Position numbers and translations under genes: made by a program. The notes below the pieces were generated by a model. The model saw only the letters and a list, made by a program, of their open reading frames with translations, ran no database searches and had not been told where the DNA came from. A stretch of 64,000 bases of DNA from Acanthosepion lycidas (taxonomy: Eukaryota > Mollusca > Cephalopoda > Sepiida > Sepiidae): contig OZ010587.1 of assembly GCA_963932145.1 (NCBI GenBank), positions 107,822,396 to 107,886,395 on the forward strand, read 5' to 3'. Below are positions 11,338-22,384 of the stretch, piece after piece; the first letter of the stretch is position 1, and every line of letters starts with the position of its first letter.

Positions 11338-11768
11338 TTTACGGTTTATCAACCTTTTATAGGTTATTTAAAGCCGAAACATACTTTTGAATTGTAAAAA
11401 TATTTTCTTTTTGTGAATTAATATTTTATTAGCAATATTTGTAGATAATAATGATTTTCATATACAAGTTTCTACTATTTAACCTATAGCTGGGGTTGAG
11501 AGGAGGTGGATTCATATCTTTTCAAAAGTTATTTGCGCGTGAGTGAATGTAAAGAACTCGACTGCAATTCGAACTCAGCTCTCTAAATTCTCATTCCGGG
11601 CCGTCATCCACTGCACCACGCGCACACCCAAGCTTACATAACCAATATTCCCAAGAAGTCACCCATCTAGATACTGATCAGGCACGACGTTGCTTAACTT
11701 CGGTGATTGGACGGAAATCGGTGGTTCAACGTGATATAGCCGTAAGCCTCGTTGGTGGGAAACGTTTC
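11338..11768 (-). repeat. 5S rRNA-derived SINE, copy 1
   Basis: On the minus strand 11750-11640 reads like 5S rRNA: TTACGGCTATATCACGTTGA, then GTCCAATCACCGAAGTTAAG, CAACGTCG and GGATGGGTGAC-like TAGATGGGTGACTTCTTGGG. A tRNA-like segment follows (GTGGTGCAGTGGATGACGG, GAGTTCGAATTGC), then a tail to about 11338 ending GGTTGATAAACCGTAAAAA. A 5S head joined to a tRNA-like part is known from SINE3-type elements such as AmnSINE1. The 5S internal promoter region is diverged, so this is not a functional rRNA gene. Confidence 0.8.
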
Positions 11769-11779
11769 AAAAAATCTTG

Positions 11780-12325
11780 TAACTTTTCTTTTTCTTGTTT
11801 CGTTTGTGCTTGAATGTATATATACGGAGCGGAGACGCCCTTGATATGCTTTTTTTAATTATTTATTTGCGCTTGGATGTAGATATGGCACCAGAAACGC
11901 TCTAAAAAAGAGGGGTCAGATGATTCTGATCCGGAAACAGACATAAAGCGTCAGTTTTGCAAGGGTGACAGCACAGAAATGACACTCCAGAACATCCACT
12001 CGATCAAAGACCGACTCAATCTATGACAAGCCCAACAGATTTAGAGGATATAAAATTTCCTCCGTCGCCCATCCCCCAATACCATAATTAGCTGGAATCG
12101 ATTAAACAATTTTCGGCGCTACCATATCAGAACTAAAAACTTTGTTCCTCATTTGAAAGGAGATCCTCCTTCATTCTCCAATTTATGGATTACATTTCAA
12201 CTATTGCATATGATTTTCTTGATCTCATTACTCTTTGTAATTCGTAAGAAACAATGTCTTGTGAAAATTTCTATAAAATACGGATAAATGAAGAGACAGC
12301 AAACAAAACGACTACAAATGATTGA
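11780..12325. other. no supported feature
   Basis: Mixed-composition sequence between two SINE copies. I see no long open frame, terminal repeat or recognised element. Confidence 0.5.
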
Positions 12326-12737
12326 TAGATTTTTTTTACGGCTTATCAACCCTTTGTAACTTATTTAAAGCCGAAACGAATTTATGGATTGTAAGAAAAA
12401 TATTTTTTGCGAATGAATATTGTATTAAGAACTTCTTGGAGATAAAACTGATTTTCAAATACAACTATTACTATTTAACCAATTGATGGTGAGATAAAAA
12501 ATAGATTCATATCTTTCTCAAGGATATTTGCGCGTAAGTAAATGTAATGAAATCGACGGGAATTCGAACTCGTATTAACAACTTCTCAATTCAAGCCATT
12601 ATTCATTACACCACCGGCACGAATCTAAGCTTACAACACCTAGTATTTCCAAGTGGTCACCCACCTAGGTACAGACCAGGCTTTTGAAGTTGCTTGACCA
12701 TGTTTCAGCGTGATGTGGCCATAAGCCACGACCCTAA
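12326..12737 (-). repeat. 5S rRNA-derived SINE, copy 2
   Basis: Same layout as copy 1: 5S-like GGCTTATGGCCACATCACGC and CTAGGTGGGTGACCACTTGG, tRNA-like GGTGGTGTAATGAATAATGG and GAGTTCGAATTCCCGTCG, then the shared tail ending GGTTGATAAGCCGTAAAAA. More diverged in the 5S middle. Confidence 0.75.
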
Positions 12738-12896
12738 AAAACAATATTAAAGAAAAGGAGATATTTCTACATTTAAGGCAAGCTAAATAATTATAATTGT
12801 TTGGTACAAGATAGATTTTTTTTAAATATGGAGAAAGAAAGAAAGAAAGAAAGGGCGAACGAAAGGACGAACGAAAAAAGAAAGGACGAACGAGAG

Positions 12897-13252
12897 AATG
12901 TTATTTAAAGCCATAAAATATTTTTAGAATGTCATAATTCTTTTGAGATAATAATAATTTTAACTGATACAAGTTCTACTACTTAACCCATAGCTGGAGG
13001 ATTCATATCTTTCTGAAGGATGTTTCTGAAGGATGTTTGCGCGTAAGTGAATATAACGAACCCAACTGGAATTGAAACTCAGTCTTCCGATTTACACTTC
13101 CGAACCGTTATTCACTACACCACCCATACATCCAAGCTTACTGCACATGGTATTCCCAAGCAGACACTGATGTAGGTAGTGACCAGGCTCGATCTTGCTT
13201 AACTTTGGTGGTTGTACGAGAACCGATGTTTCAACGTTATATGGCCTTACAT
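12897..13252 (-). repeat. 5S rRNA-derived SINE, copy 3
   Basis: 5S-like AAGGCCATATAACGTTGAAA, CCACCAAAGTTAAGCAAGAT and CTGGTCACTACCTACATCAG, then a GTGGTGTAGTGAATAACGG tRNA-like segment. The tail contains a short duplication (TTTCTGAAGGATG twice). All three copies point the same way within 2 kb. Confidence 0.75.
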
Positions 13253-13254
13253 AT

Positions 13255-14010
13255 GGATGGATGGATGGAAGTAAGTAAGCAAGCAAGCATTAAGGAAAAG
13301 AAAAAAAAGAGAAGAAAAACAAAACACTGAAACCGGAGAAACATTGAGAGAGGATTACATAAATAAAAATAGTGTACAAAAGGAAATAAAAATAAAGATT
13401 CAAGACTTGATGGAAAGTAAAATATTATTTGAGAAAAAAAAAAGAAAAGAACAAAGAATAAAAAAAAGAATGCAAGTCAAAAAGACAGAGTTGTCCGTAA
13501 AGAGAAATGAACGAACGGAAATGAAAGAAAATAACAAAAGCGAAAGAAAGAAAAAAAACTGGAAAAGTAACCACCACTGAATTCTGATGTAGTAAATTAC
13601 AATGAGAAAAACAGCATATAATTACAAATTTGCTATCAAAAATGCAATAAAAAAATAAGAAAAAAAAACTTAATTCAAACTGACTGATTGAAATGGAAAT
13701 AAGAATAAAGTATATTACGTCCAAGCAAACATATGTCATCTGCTTGGTTCCATAAAAAAAAAAAAATAATATCGTCTGATCAGGAAACAAAACTTCAATG
13801 GCCGCCATTTTGATGAGATTTTTCTCGCCTCTTTATACGATTGTCTGTCATTTCCCTGGCTTTTTCTCTGGCTTCCATTGTTTGTGTTTTTTAAATTCAT
13901 CTTTTAGGAAAACAGACCCTATTTTTTTTTTCATATTGGTTTTTCGTTCCCATTTTATTGAAGCAATCACAAACTTTGTTTATGGAATCATTTATACGAC
14001 TGTCTTTTTC
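13255..14010. other. purine-rich then pyrimidine-rich tract, no gene
   Basis: 13290-13560 is strongly A/G-rich and gives lysine-rich frames on plus and phenylalanine-rich frames on minus. The frames look compositional, with no domain. 13800-14010 is T-rich. Confidence 0.6.
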
Positions 14011-14012
14011 TC

Positions 14013-14013
14013 T

Positions 14014-14064
<51 letters not shown>
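14013..14064. repeat. (TA)n microsatellite
   Basis: TA run. 14065-14800 has only AT-rich sequence and a short A run at 14690, no supported gene. Confidence 0.95.
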
Positions 14065-14067
<3 letters not shown>

Positions 14068-14843
14068 CCTGGAAAGTGCCTCTTACTTTTCATTTGTATT
14101 TATGTATAGATTCATTGTCATCTTTCTTCCATCTAGCAATTTAGTCATACCGATAAATTATTGTACGTCACTCACATGCCTACTCCTACCTGTATATTTT
14201 GTATGTATATAGATATACATCAATATAAAATTCATAACAAAAGCTAAATTATAAATACCATATAAGAGATGTATCTGTAAAGCCTATATTAATAAAAGAA
14301 ATGACAAGTGGAAAAACATTTATGCAAACGTATTTCTTTCCCTGAGAAAAAAATAATAGAAATATATAAAAATAAAATCATAACAGCAAAATTAATTCAC
14401 TTTCGTTTAAACAGCATGGCAAAAAATTATTTCATTTAGCGTCCTCCATAGGTTATCTTTCTAAAACGACGAATGATTTTAGAAAATTTTAGGACATTCT
14501 CTAATTCAAATTTGAACGCAAACATTTTTTTCAGCGTTACTTTTTCTTTTTAAGAAATATAGTTTCCTAAATGATATATCTGCATTTGCCTTACTATGAT
14601 TCCTCAAGGCCCGCAACCCATTTGCAGAAAAGTGTTTCCTATCCAATATTCTTTTATACATTCTCGACAGACATGGACATTCGTATCCGAAAAAAAAAAA
14701 AAAAAAAAGAAAAATGGCCTTTTCCTCGACACCGCTGTTATTTTAACTACCTTCACACTCCGGCAATGTTTATTGTTTTAAAAGCCGATGATTAGTAGTG
14801 TTAAAACCTAAACATATGAAAGTGAATTTATACGTTTTCATTA

Positions 14844-15058
14844 CCTACACGCAAGCCACGAATCTGCCACTGGGTGGCATGCCACTAGGGTTTACCTCTG
14901 TCGGGCCACCGGCTTCTTCGTCTAGGCGATGTTAGCGCTTGCGGATCGCTAGTGGCCCACCGTTAGCCTGCAGGTGTCCTGTCGGTGGTTGCCACCAGAT
15001 GACCGCTGAAGTCGCCATCAGTGGCCCACCAGCGGGCTACTAGCGTCTTGTGTGTAGG
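14844..15058. mobile_element. GC-rich 215-bp MITE-like insertion
   Basis: Ends are CCTACACGCAAG and its near inverted repeat CTTGTGTGTAGG. The interior is rich in GTGGCCCACC/GGTGGC blocks that are self-complementary in several places. Base composition is strikingly unlike the AT-rich surroundings. The family B copy at about 6028 lacks the insertion. No clear target-site duplication seen, so the superfamily is open. Confidence 0.5.
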
Positions 15059-15439
15059 CTTGTTCTTTAGAATTAACAATAGAAATAATAAAAACATACA
15101 TATTTAATAGATTTTTCATTTACACTATTATTTTGTTTATTGGAATAATTTGCAAAGCATCTCTTAAATGCAAATCGACTCGAACTTTGTGAATTAGTAA
15201 GTAATAAGGATTTACTTATAGTTGGTTCACATATCTTAATAATTTACTAAATGTTTATAAGTTTATGAATAAAAATTTGTTTTCACGTGTATATCTTTAT
15301 AAATTGGTAAATGATAAAAACTACATCGCATTAGTTTTAATGCGATTGCATTAGTTTTTAGTAAACTAAATTATTGTAGATATAAAACTATTCTTGTAAA
15401 TAAGAAATATATTGGTGGACTCTCCCATCTTATTCGACG

Positions 15440-15667
15440 TACGACAGTCAAGCAGCTCAGTTCCTCCGCAGGTTTTGAATTCAGAGTTGTTCTTGTCCTA
15501 GACCAGTTGCCATCCAAGGCTATAGAACCCAGTCTGTTCTGCTATTTATCCATAGCTTGGAGAAGAAGAAGAGGATTCACGCCTTTCCCAAGGGTATTAG
15601 CACGTAAGTGAATGTAATGGATTCGACTGGAATTCGAACTCGGCTCTCCGATTCATCAATCCAAGCT
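15440..15667 (-). repeat. tRNA-derived SINE with central domain
   Basis: Reading minus: tRNA-like GAGTTCGAATTCCAGTCGAA, ACATTCACTTACGTGCTAAT, then a central part around TAGCCTTGGATGGCAACTGG ending at CTGCGGAGG. The same body occurs at 27430, 50000 and, partly, 53430. Its tRNA-like part resembles that of the 5S SINEs. Confidence 0.7.
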
Positions 15668-16034
15668 GCTATAAATATAATAAATAAATATTATTAAATA
15701 TTTTTATTGTAAATTTTCAAGAATAAATAAAATATATAATTTCACTTTCAATATATGTTTAGGTCTTATGACAATTCTAATAATCGGTTTTTAAAACAAT
15801 AAGCTTTGCCGAAGAGTAAAAGTAGTTAAGCGGTGTCATGAGAAAAATCGTCCTTTTGACAATCCGTTTTTTTGGGAGGAACGAAGTTCCATGTTGACCG
15901 CATTCTCTTTCTGATTTTACAATAATATTGCTATATTAAAATGTTTTTATTTAGGTATTTTCACGAAAACGTTAAAACATGAGGTGAAGAAACCATGCTC
16001 CAAAAGTAATTAAATTTTATGATCAAAATCTTTA

Positions 16035-16600
16035 TATTTTATTATTAAGAGGAAGGATCAATGTATTTTTTGATTATTTAATTGAATTTTTTACACCTTT
16101 TTAGAACATTCGAAATTTTGATTAAAAAAAACTTGTATTTTTTGCGTCAGGCGTTGTACTAACTTTTAGCATAGCAGATTATAGCTTCTTTTTTTGTGGT
16201 GACAGACATTAAATTGAAAATTCTTGCAAAAATCTAATAACTGTTGGATTTCAATGAAATTTTCGTGACTTATTCAAAGATGAATGAAATCATTTTTTTT
16301 TTAATTTTTATTAGAAAATCTTCGTAAAATATTTTTTTTTACATGTGTTTCACCACCTCATTTAATTTTATGAAAACTTGAAAAATTCAATATGATAATT
16401 TTTAGTTAAAAGCAGAATACTTTAAAGAATTTAAATCACCGAATTTATCAATCAATATTGGACCCCGTGATACCGAAAATCTGCCCGGAATCGAAAGATA
16501 AAAAAAACACAATAAAACTAAGACATTATTTAATTAGAGAAGTTTTTCATTGCTTTCATGAATAATATATATTAAAAACAATATTTTCTAATAATAAACA
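16035..16600 (+). repeat. AT-rich interspersed repeat family A, copy 2
   Basis: Counterpart of 1165-1745; ends AATAAAACTAAGACATTATT then TTAATTAGAGAAG. 16600-17220 continues AT-rich with nothing I can identify. Confidence 0.6.
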
Positions 16601-17226
16601 TTTTGACGAAAAATGAATTTTTAAATGATTAAATGTTAAATTGAATAATTTATAAAGTTTTTAAATATTTCAAAATTCAGTTTCTGTTTCAATATCATAA
16701 TTCTGAGGAAATATTTTTAGTAAGTAAAACTATATTTACTAATCATATATTGTAAATATTATTACAATCTAAGGACACCAAATATTTTTAAAAAGAATTT
16801 CGATTTGTTTTTGTATGTATATATATACGTGCAGAATTTTTTAAGTATGGATATACAAACCGATAAATCCATCATTAAAAACATTTGTTTACAAATGTGT
16901 CAAAAATAGCCGTTTTTATCGATTTTACTGAAAAAAATCGATTCCGATCAATATAATTTCTGTTTGAAATACACTACAGAGTATTGTGCTTACTGGAAAT
17001 AGTAAATTTTAAATCCTTTAGATTTCATTTAAAATAATTATGAAAGATAAAAGAATGCTTTTTCATATGTAAAAATTAATTTTAAACCTTACGTATACCG
17101 AATTAGTGGAGGTACCTATATTTTTACATGACAATTGAATAATATACCTTTTGAATTTCAACTTATAATATACCTTTATATTAGAAATACGTACAAGAAC
17201 TTTTTTGGTGAGGTATGATTTGATTT

Positions 17227-17510
17227 GGTTTATTTTGTTTAACGACGCATAAACCTCAATGGTTTATTTAATACCGACAACATTTTTAGGATAGATTCGT
17301 ATGAATAGTACATGTATTCTTTGGTTTAGATTGGTTTGGTTTATTTTGTTTTACGGCATATCAACCTCAATGGGTTATTTAATACCGACAACATTTTTAG
17401 GATAGATTCATATGAATAGAATATGTATTCTTTGGTTTAGATTGGTTTGGTTTATTTTGTTTTACGGCATATCAACGTCAATGGGTTATTTAATGCTGAC
17501 AAATTTTTTT
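17227..17510 (-). repeat. 111-bp tandem repeat related to the 5S-SINE tail
   Basis: GGTTTATTTTGTTT starts at 17227, 17338 and 17449, an exact 111-bp period. Each unit has ACGGCATATCAACCTCAATG and GGTTATTTAATACCGAC, close to the ACGGTTTATCAACC...GGTTATTTAAAGCCGA tail of the 5S SINEs at 11.34 and 12.33 kb. Confidence 0.7.
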
Positions 17511-17634
17511 ATTGCTGGTAATATTTTGTTTTGTCAAAAATCTGTTTCTGGTAATATATTTAATTCAAAATTGTATTGCTGGTAATAATTTTTTTCAAAA
17601 AAGTATCGCTAGTAATAGTTAACTATTTGTCCAA

Positions 17635-17765
17635 AGCTGGGACCCTAACAGGTGCTGCCATCCCGGGTCAGGGTGGACCTGGGAACACCAGCAATTAAGA
17701 GGTGGTTCCACGCTCCTCAAAACCTCCTGATCAGAGGCCTTGCTGCTGGGCCTAGTTTAACGTCT
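17635..17765 (-). repeat. interspersed repeat, related to 51305-51420
   Basis: Minus-strand AACCACCTCTTAATTGCTGG and CACCCTGACCCGGGATGGCA match plus-strand 51345-51395 with few changes. Class unknown. Confidence 0.6.
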
Positions 17766-17850
17766 TACCCAGGACGCGGATGTAGTTTAAAGTCTTACCC
17801 AGGACGATTTGGTGATGTACATTTTATTATGCAACAAAAAGACTGTTCTT

Positions 17851-17854
<4 letters not shown>

Positions 17855-17898
<44 letters not shown>
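17855..17898. repeat. (TA)n microsatellite
   Basis: TA run ending exactly where the left ~0.85-kb direct repeat begins. Confidence 0.95.
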
Positions 17899-17901
<3 letters not shown>

Positions 17902-18750
17902 CGGGGTGGGGTTTATCATTAGTACCAACCCTTTTTACTTATTTTATTTTTTTCATTTTATCTTTTCGTGGGGTAATTGGTGAATTTTCAATTTTAAAAA
18001 CGACAATTCTGTACATACGCATATCAATGTAATTTTACGCCTACATTTTTTTTTTTTGCTCGTATAAGTTCTTTGCTTTTAGTTTTTACACGTCAAACTT
18101 TGTCTTTTGGGGCGGGGTATATCATTATTATTTATATTAGTTTTTTATCTTTCGTAGGGTAGTTTATTGGAATTTTAACTTTAAGAACAACACTTGTGTG
18201 TGTGTATGTATGTGTGTATATGTGTATTTATGTGTATATATGTATATATATTTATATATGTGTGTGTGTATGTATATATGCGCAGACGTCGATGTTTTTT
18301 TTTCTTTTTGACTTTCGTGGTTCTAAGTTTTCGCAATTAGGGGATTAGGGAATTACTGTCTTGTACATAACTTTAAACCGAAAATCATATTAAATTATAA
18401 TACATGAAATTTTTTTTTTTTTTTTGAGGTTGGGTGGGGGCTTGGGATAACATAATAGTGACATTTCAACTGTAAACCGGAAAACTTGTATAAACGCATA
18501 TAAATGTAGTTTATTGCACTCAAATTTTTATAAGTACACTTATTTTAATCGGTTAACCTACAGTCATTCAGGATGGGGCATATTATTATTACTGTTTTTA
18601 ATATATAAACTTAAAAACTAGCAACAAATAAACAAAAATTTCTTCCTTCCGACTTTTTGAATAACCTAACTTACCTGAGCGCTATGGACTTTCCCTATGG
18701 GTATCCTGCTAGTATCGAGTACAAGTCGGCTGAGACAATTATAAAAATCA
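17899..18750 (+). repeat. long direct repeat, left copy, flanking the R2-type LINE
   Basis: Begins GTTCGGGGTGGGGTTTAT and ends CGGCTGAGACAATTATAAAA-ATCA. The copy at 21571-22384 has the same order of blocks with small indels. Inside it, G-rich starts recur (near 17903, 18108, 18340, 18428, 18570), each followed by an AT-rich body, so the unit itself looks like diverged internal repeats. It may be the 3' untranslated region of the LINE or an unrelated element inserted twice. Confidence 0.75.
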
Positions 18751-21157
18751 TGATGACGCCTGATAAACCCTCATCAGAATAAGCGATCCAAAATGGAAGG
18801 AAATCCCAGAGGTTTTGAGAAAAGCGAGAACAAGCTCAGCACCGGGGCCTAGTGGAGTTCCGTACATCGTTTATAAACGATGCCTCCAAATCCTTCGAAT
18901 TTTCTGGAAGCTAATAATAACTTGGAGGCGAGGACGCATAACAGAACAATGGCGACACTCGGAAGGCATATGGATCCCCAAAGAGGATGAAGCCAGTAAT
19001 GTTAATCAATTCAGATGCATCTTCTTATTGAACGTTGAAGGGAAAATCTTCTTTAGTATCCTAAATCGACGTCTATCAAGATTCCTAATTCGAAATGATT
19101 ATATCGATACATCGGTTCAGAAAGGAGGGGTTACAGGCGTACCAGGTTGTGTCGAACACACAGGTGTCATATCACAGTTGTTGAAAGACACGAAAAGTAA
19201 AGGAGACCTCGCAGTCCTTTGGTTGGACCTTAGAAACGCTTATGGTTCGATCCCGCACGAATTAGTCAAAGCCGCGCTGGTGCGACACCACATGCCCCCC
19301 CAAAGTTACGGAGCTCATTTCAGACTATTATAATAATTTCAAAATGAGAGCAGTAACAGATAAATCAACGTCGGATTGGCACGTTCTAGAAAGGGGGATA
19401 ATAACTGGATGCACAATTTCAGCAACTCTCAAAGCGACAGAAATTGAATACAGAGGGCCCATTACAAGATCTGGCCTAAGACAGCCCCCCCCCCTATACG
19501 TGCGTACATGGACGACATGACATTAACAACCACGTCTTTCATAGGAGCAAGATGGCTGTTAAAGGAAATTGAAAAGCTTATCACATGGGCGAGAATGAGC
19601 TTTAACGCCTCGAAATCTAGATCTTTTGTGTTAAAAAAAAAAGAATATTAACAGAACATTTTAAATTATCAGGCGTACCCATCCCTACGATTAGGCAAAA
19701 TCCGGTGAAGTACCTAGGGAAGAGATTTGATGCCTCCCTAAAAGACTCTGTAGCAATACACCAAACTAAAGTCAACTTGGAGAACTGGTTAAACAATGTT
19801 GACAAGTCTGGTTTACCCGGGGGTTTCAAAGCATGGATATACCAACACGCGATCCTTCCCAAATTACTCTGGCCAATAACCATATATAATTTTACAATTT
19901 CCACAGTTGAAATCATGGAGAGAGGCATAACAGCTAGACTACGCAGATGGCTTGGTTTACCTAGATCACTGTCTAGTATTGCTTTGTATGGAAACTCCAA
20001 CTCGCTGCATCGTCCATTTACAAGCCTGGTGGAGGAGTATAAGGTTGCCAAGGTGAGATCTACCATAAAATATTTCTCCGATGACCCCAAAGTGGCTGGA
20101 GCCGGCATCGAAGTCTACACAGGAAGGAAATGGAAAGCTAGGAACGAATTAAATATGGCAGAAGGCTCCGCTCAAAAACTATTAGGTACTGTAGCAAAAG
20201 GTCGTGCTGGCCTTGGGTATTTTCCTTCAATTAGATACGATAAAGTAGCAGGGAAAGGAAAATATGCTCTGCTGCAGGAAGAAGTGCGGAAAAGCGAAGA
20301 ATCAAGGGTAACCAAAATGGTAGGGATGAGCAAGCAAGGCGTCTGGACAAAATGGGAGTCCATCATCCACCGAAAAGTGAAATGGGCAGATATTTGGCAT
20401 TACAACATGGGGTTAAAATTCTTAATCAATGCCGTGTACGACACCCTACCCAGCCCCACTAATCTGAAATTATGGAACAAATCAGATTCGCCTAATTGCC
20501 AATTATGCGGACAGATAGGAACGTTAAAACACATCCTCAGCAGCTGTCCATCAGCACTAGCGGATGGTCGGTACAAATGGCGGCACGATGAGATATTAAA
20601 TGAAATCGCAGAAATTTTACGACTAGCGATACAAGTAAATGTATTAAATCCCCACCAAAGCTCCATAGTTCTTAAAAGCCGGTTCCAAACCTCAGAAGAA
20701 AAAGCCCCCCCCCCAAAAAAAAAATAAACCTACTCACACGTGCTACAGACTGGGTCGTAAAGACCGATGTAAGGTCTAGACTGATGTTCCCAGAGCACAT
20801 AGCCCACACTCAATTACGTCCAGACATAGTGTTCTCCAATAATCTAAAAAATCGTAATTTTGTGGGAATTAACGGTTCCTTGGGAAGAGCACATTGAAGA
20901 GGCTAATGAAAGGAAGAAATTCAAATATGAGGAATTATTAGAGGCATGCAGGACAAATGGCTAGAAGGCGAGCTGTATGCCAATCAAAGTGGGAACCAGA
21001 GGCTTTGCAGCACGGTCGCTCTGCAGAGCCTTAACAGATATCGGATTGGTGGGTTTAAAGAAACTAAAAGCCATTAAAACCATTACCGACACCGCTGAGC
21101 GAACTGCCAAATGGCTGTGGATTAAGCGAAATAGTGCATGGCTCCATAAAATCTAGG
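18751..21157 (+). pseudogene. R2/R4/NeSL-type LINE: reverse transcriptase, zinc knuckle and restriction-like endonuclease, 5'-truncated
   Basis: Reading begins abruptly after the left direct repeat: ISDPKWKEIPEVLRKARTS, SAPGPSGVPY, PKEDEASNVNQF, LWLDLRNAYGSIPHEL (first catalytic Asp). After a frameshift comes ERGIITGCTIS, then RAYMDDMTLTT with the polymerase YMDD at about 19505-19516. The 340-residue frame 19705-20727 holds the thumb region and the knuckle CQLCGQIGTLKHILSSC (C-x2-C-x7-H-x4-C), followed by RYKWRHDEIL. A further frameshift leads to RPDIVFSNN, ELTVPWEEHIEEANERKK and RGFAARSLCRA, ending KWLWIKRNSAWLHKI and a stop. Knuckle, RHD and PD...E order is that of early-branching LINEs with a restriction-like endonuclease, which nick their target for target-primed reverse transcription. 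At least three frame breaks; inactive. Confidence 0.85.
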
Positions 21158-21199
21158 AATGACCAATCATAAAAGTAAAACCAAAGCAGATTTAAATTA

Positions 21200-21280
21200 T
21201 TGGGTTGGTGCAAAGATAATGTCGGTTTTTGACGTATTTTTTAGCGTCAAAAGCCGACATTATTTTTGCACCAACCTAAT
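21200..21280. mobile_element. palindromic mariner MITE, copy a (short form)
   Basis: Ends TTGGGTTGGTGCAAAGATAA and ...TTTTTGCACCAACCTAA; the halves are reverse complements with few mismatches. Sits in the 3' region of the R2-type LINE. Confidence 0.85.
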
Positions 21281-21450
21281 ATTACTTGCAGAAAATACTT
21301 ATTAACACACGCTAAGCGTTTGTAAGAGTGTTTTTCTTTTCGAAGCTTTTACTACTGCCGAATTTCCCTTGCTTGTGCTATTCTTTCTTTGTTTGCATTG
21401 ATCAAATTGTACATAAATCCCAAATTTGCCACTTCAACGAAAGTAAAATA

Positions 21451-21454
21451 TATA

Positions 21455-21494
<40 letters not shown>
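21451..21494. repeat. (TA)n microsatellite
   Basis: TA run between the LINE stop and the right direct repeat. Confidence 0.95.
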
Positions 21495-21496
<2 letters not shown>

Positions 21497-21570
21497 CAAC
21501 AAATTTGTATATTCATATACCGATGTAATTTAACTAAAAATGCCATATTCATTTCTTTTAAGCGCTAGTC

Positions 21571-22384
21571 GTTCGGGGTGGGGTTTATTACTGCCAACCT
21601 TTTTTACTTATTTTATTTTTTCATTTTATCTTTTCGGGAGGTAATTGGTGAATTTTCAATTTTAAAAACGACAATTCTGTACATACGCGTACATTTTTTG
21701 CTCGTATAACTTTCCTTTTAGTTTTTACACGTCAAATTTTCATTCTTTTGGGGCGGGGTATATCATTATTATTTATATTAGTTATTTATCTTTTGTAGGG
21801 TAGTTTATTGGAATTTTAACTTTAAGAACACTTGTGCGTGTGTATATATATGTATATATATTTATGTGTGTGGGGGGTATATATGTGCACACGTCGATGG
21901 GTTTTTTTTTTGTTTTTTTTTTTTTTTGACTTTTGTGGTTCTAAGTTTTCGCAAAAACTCATTCTTTCAGGGGATTAGGGAATCACTGTCTCGTACATAA
22001 TTTTAAACCAAAAATCATATTAAATTATAATACATCAATTTTTTTTTTTTTTTTTTTTTTTGAGGGGGGGGGGGCTTGGGATAACATAATAGGGACATTT
22101 CAACTGTAAACCGGAAAACTTGTATAAACGCATCCAGATGTAGTTTATTGTACTCAAATTTTTATAAGTACATTTATTTTAATCGATTAACCTACAGTTA
22201 TTCAGGATAGGGCATATTATTATTACTGGTTTTAATATATAAACTTAAAAACTAGCAACAAATAAACAAAAATTTCTTCCTTCCGACTTTTTGAATAACC
22301 CAACTTACCTGAGCGCTATGGACTTTCCCTATGTGTATCCTGCTAGTATCGAGTACAAGCCGGCTGAGACGATTATAAAAATCA
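21571..22384 (+). repeat. long direct repeat, right copy
   Basis: Same as 17899-18750, ending CGGCTGAGACGATTATAAAA-ATCA. The sequence after it is unrelated to the sequence after the left copy. Confidence 0.75.

Larger units (their letters stand above)
14800..15870 (+). repeat. AT-rich interspersed repeat family B, copy 2, with nested insertions
   Basis: Starts AACCTAAACATATGAAAGTG and ends AGCGGTGTCATGAG...CGTCCTTTTGACA, matching 5980-6720. A GC-rich element (14844-15058) and a SINE (15440-15665) are inserted in it. Confidence 0.55.

Noticed and set aside
11640-11750. Functional 5S rRNA gene
   Set aside because: Diverged in the internal control region and fused to a tRNA-like segment and tail, repeated as a SINE.
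13344-13580. Lysine/glutamate-rich 78-residue ORF
   Set aside because: Follows from purine-rich composition; the opposite strand is equally open.
19617-20666. Minus-strand ORFs of 64-163 residues under the R2-type LINE
   Set aside because: Antisense shadows of the plus-strand reverse transcriptase, which has the recognised motifs.
17899-22384. LTR retrotransposon with terminal repeats
   Set aside because: The internal protein is an R2-type LINE with YMDD, zinc knuckle and restriction-like endonuclease; no gag, protease, integrase, primer-binding site or TG...CA ends.
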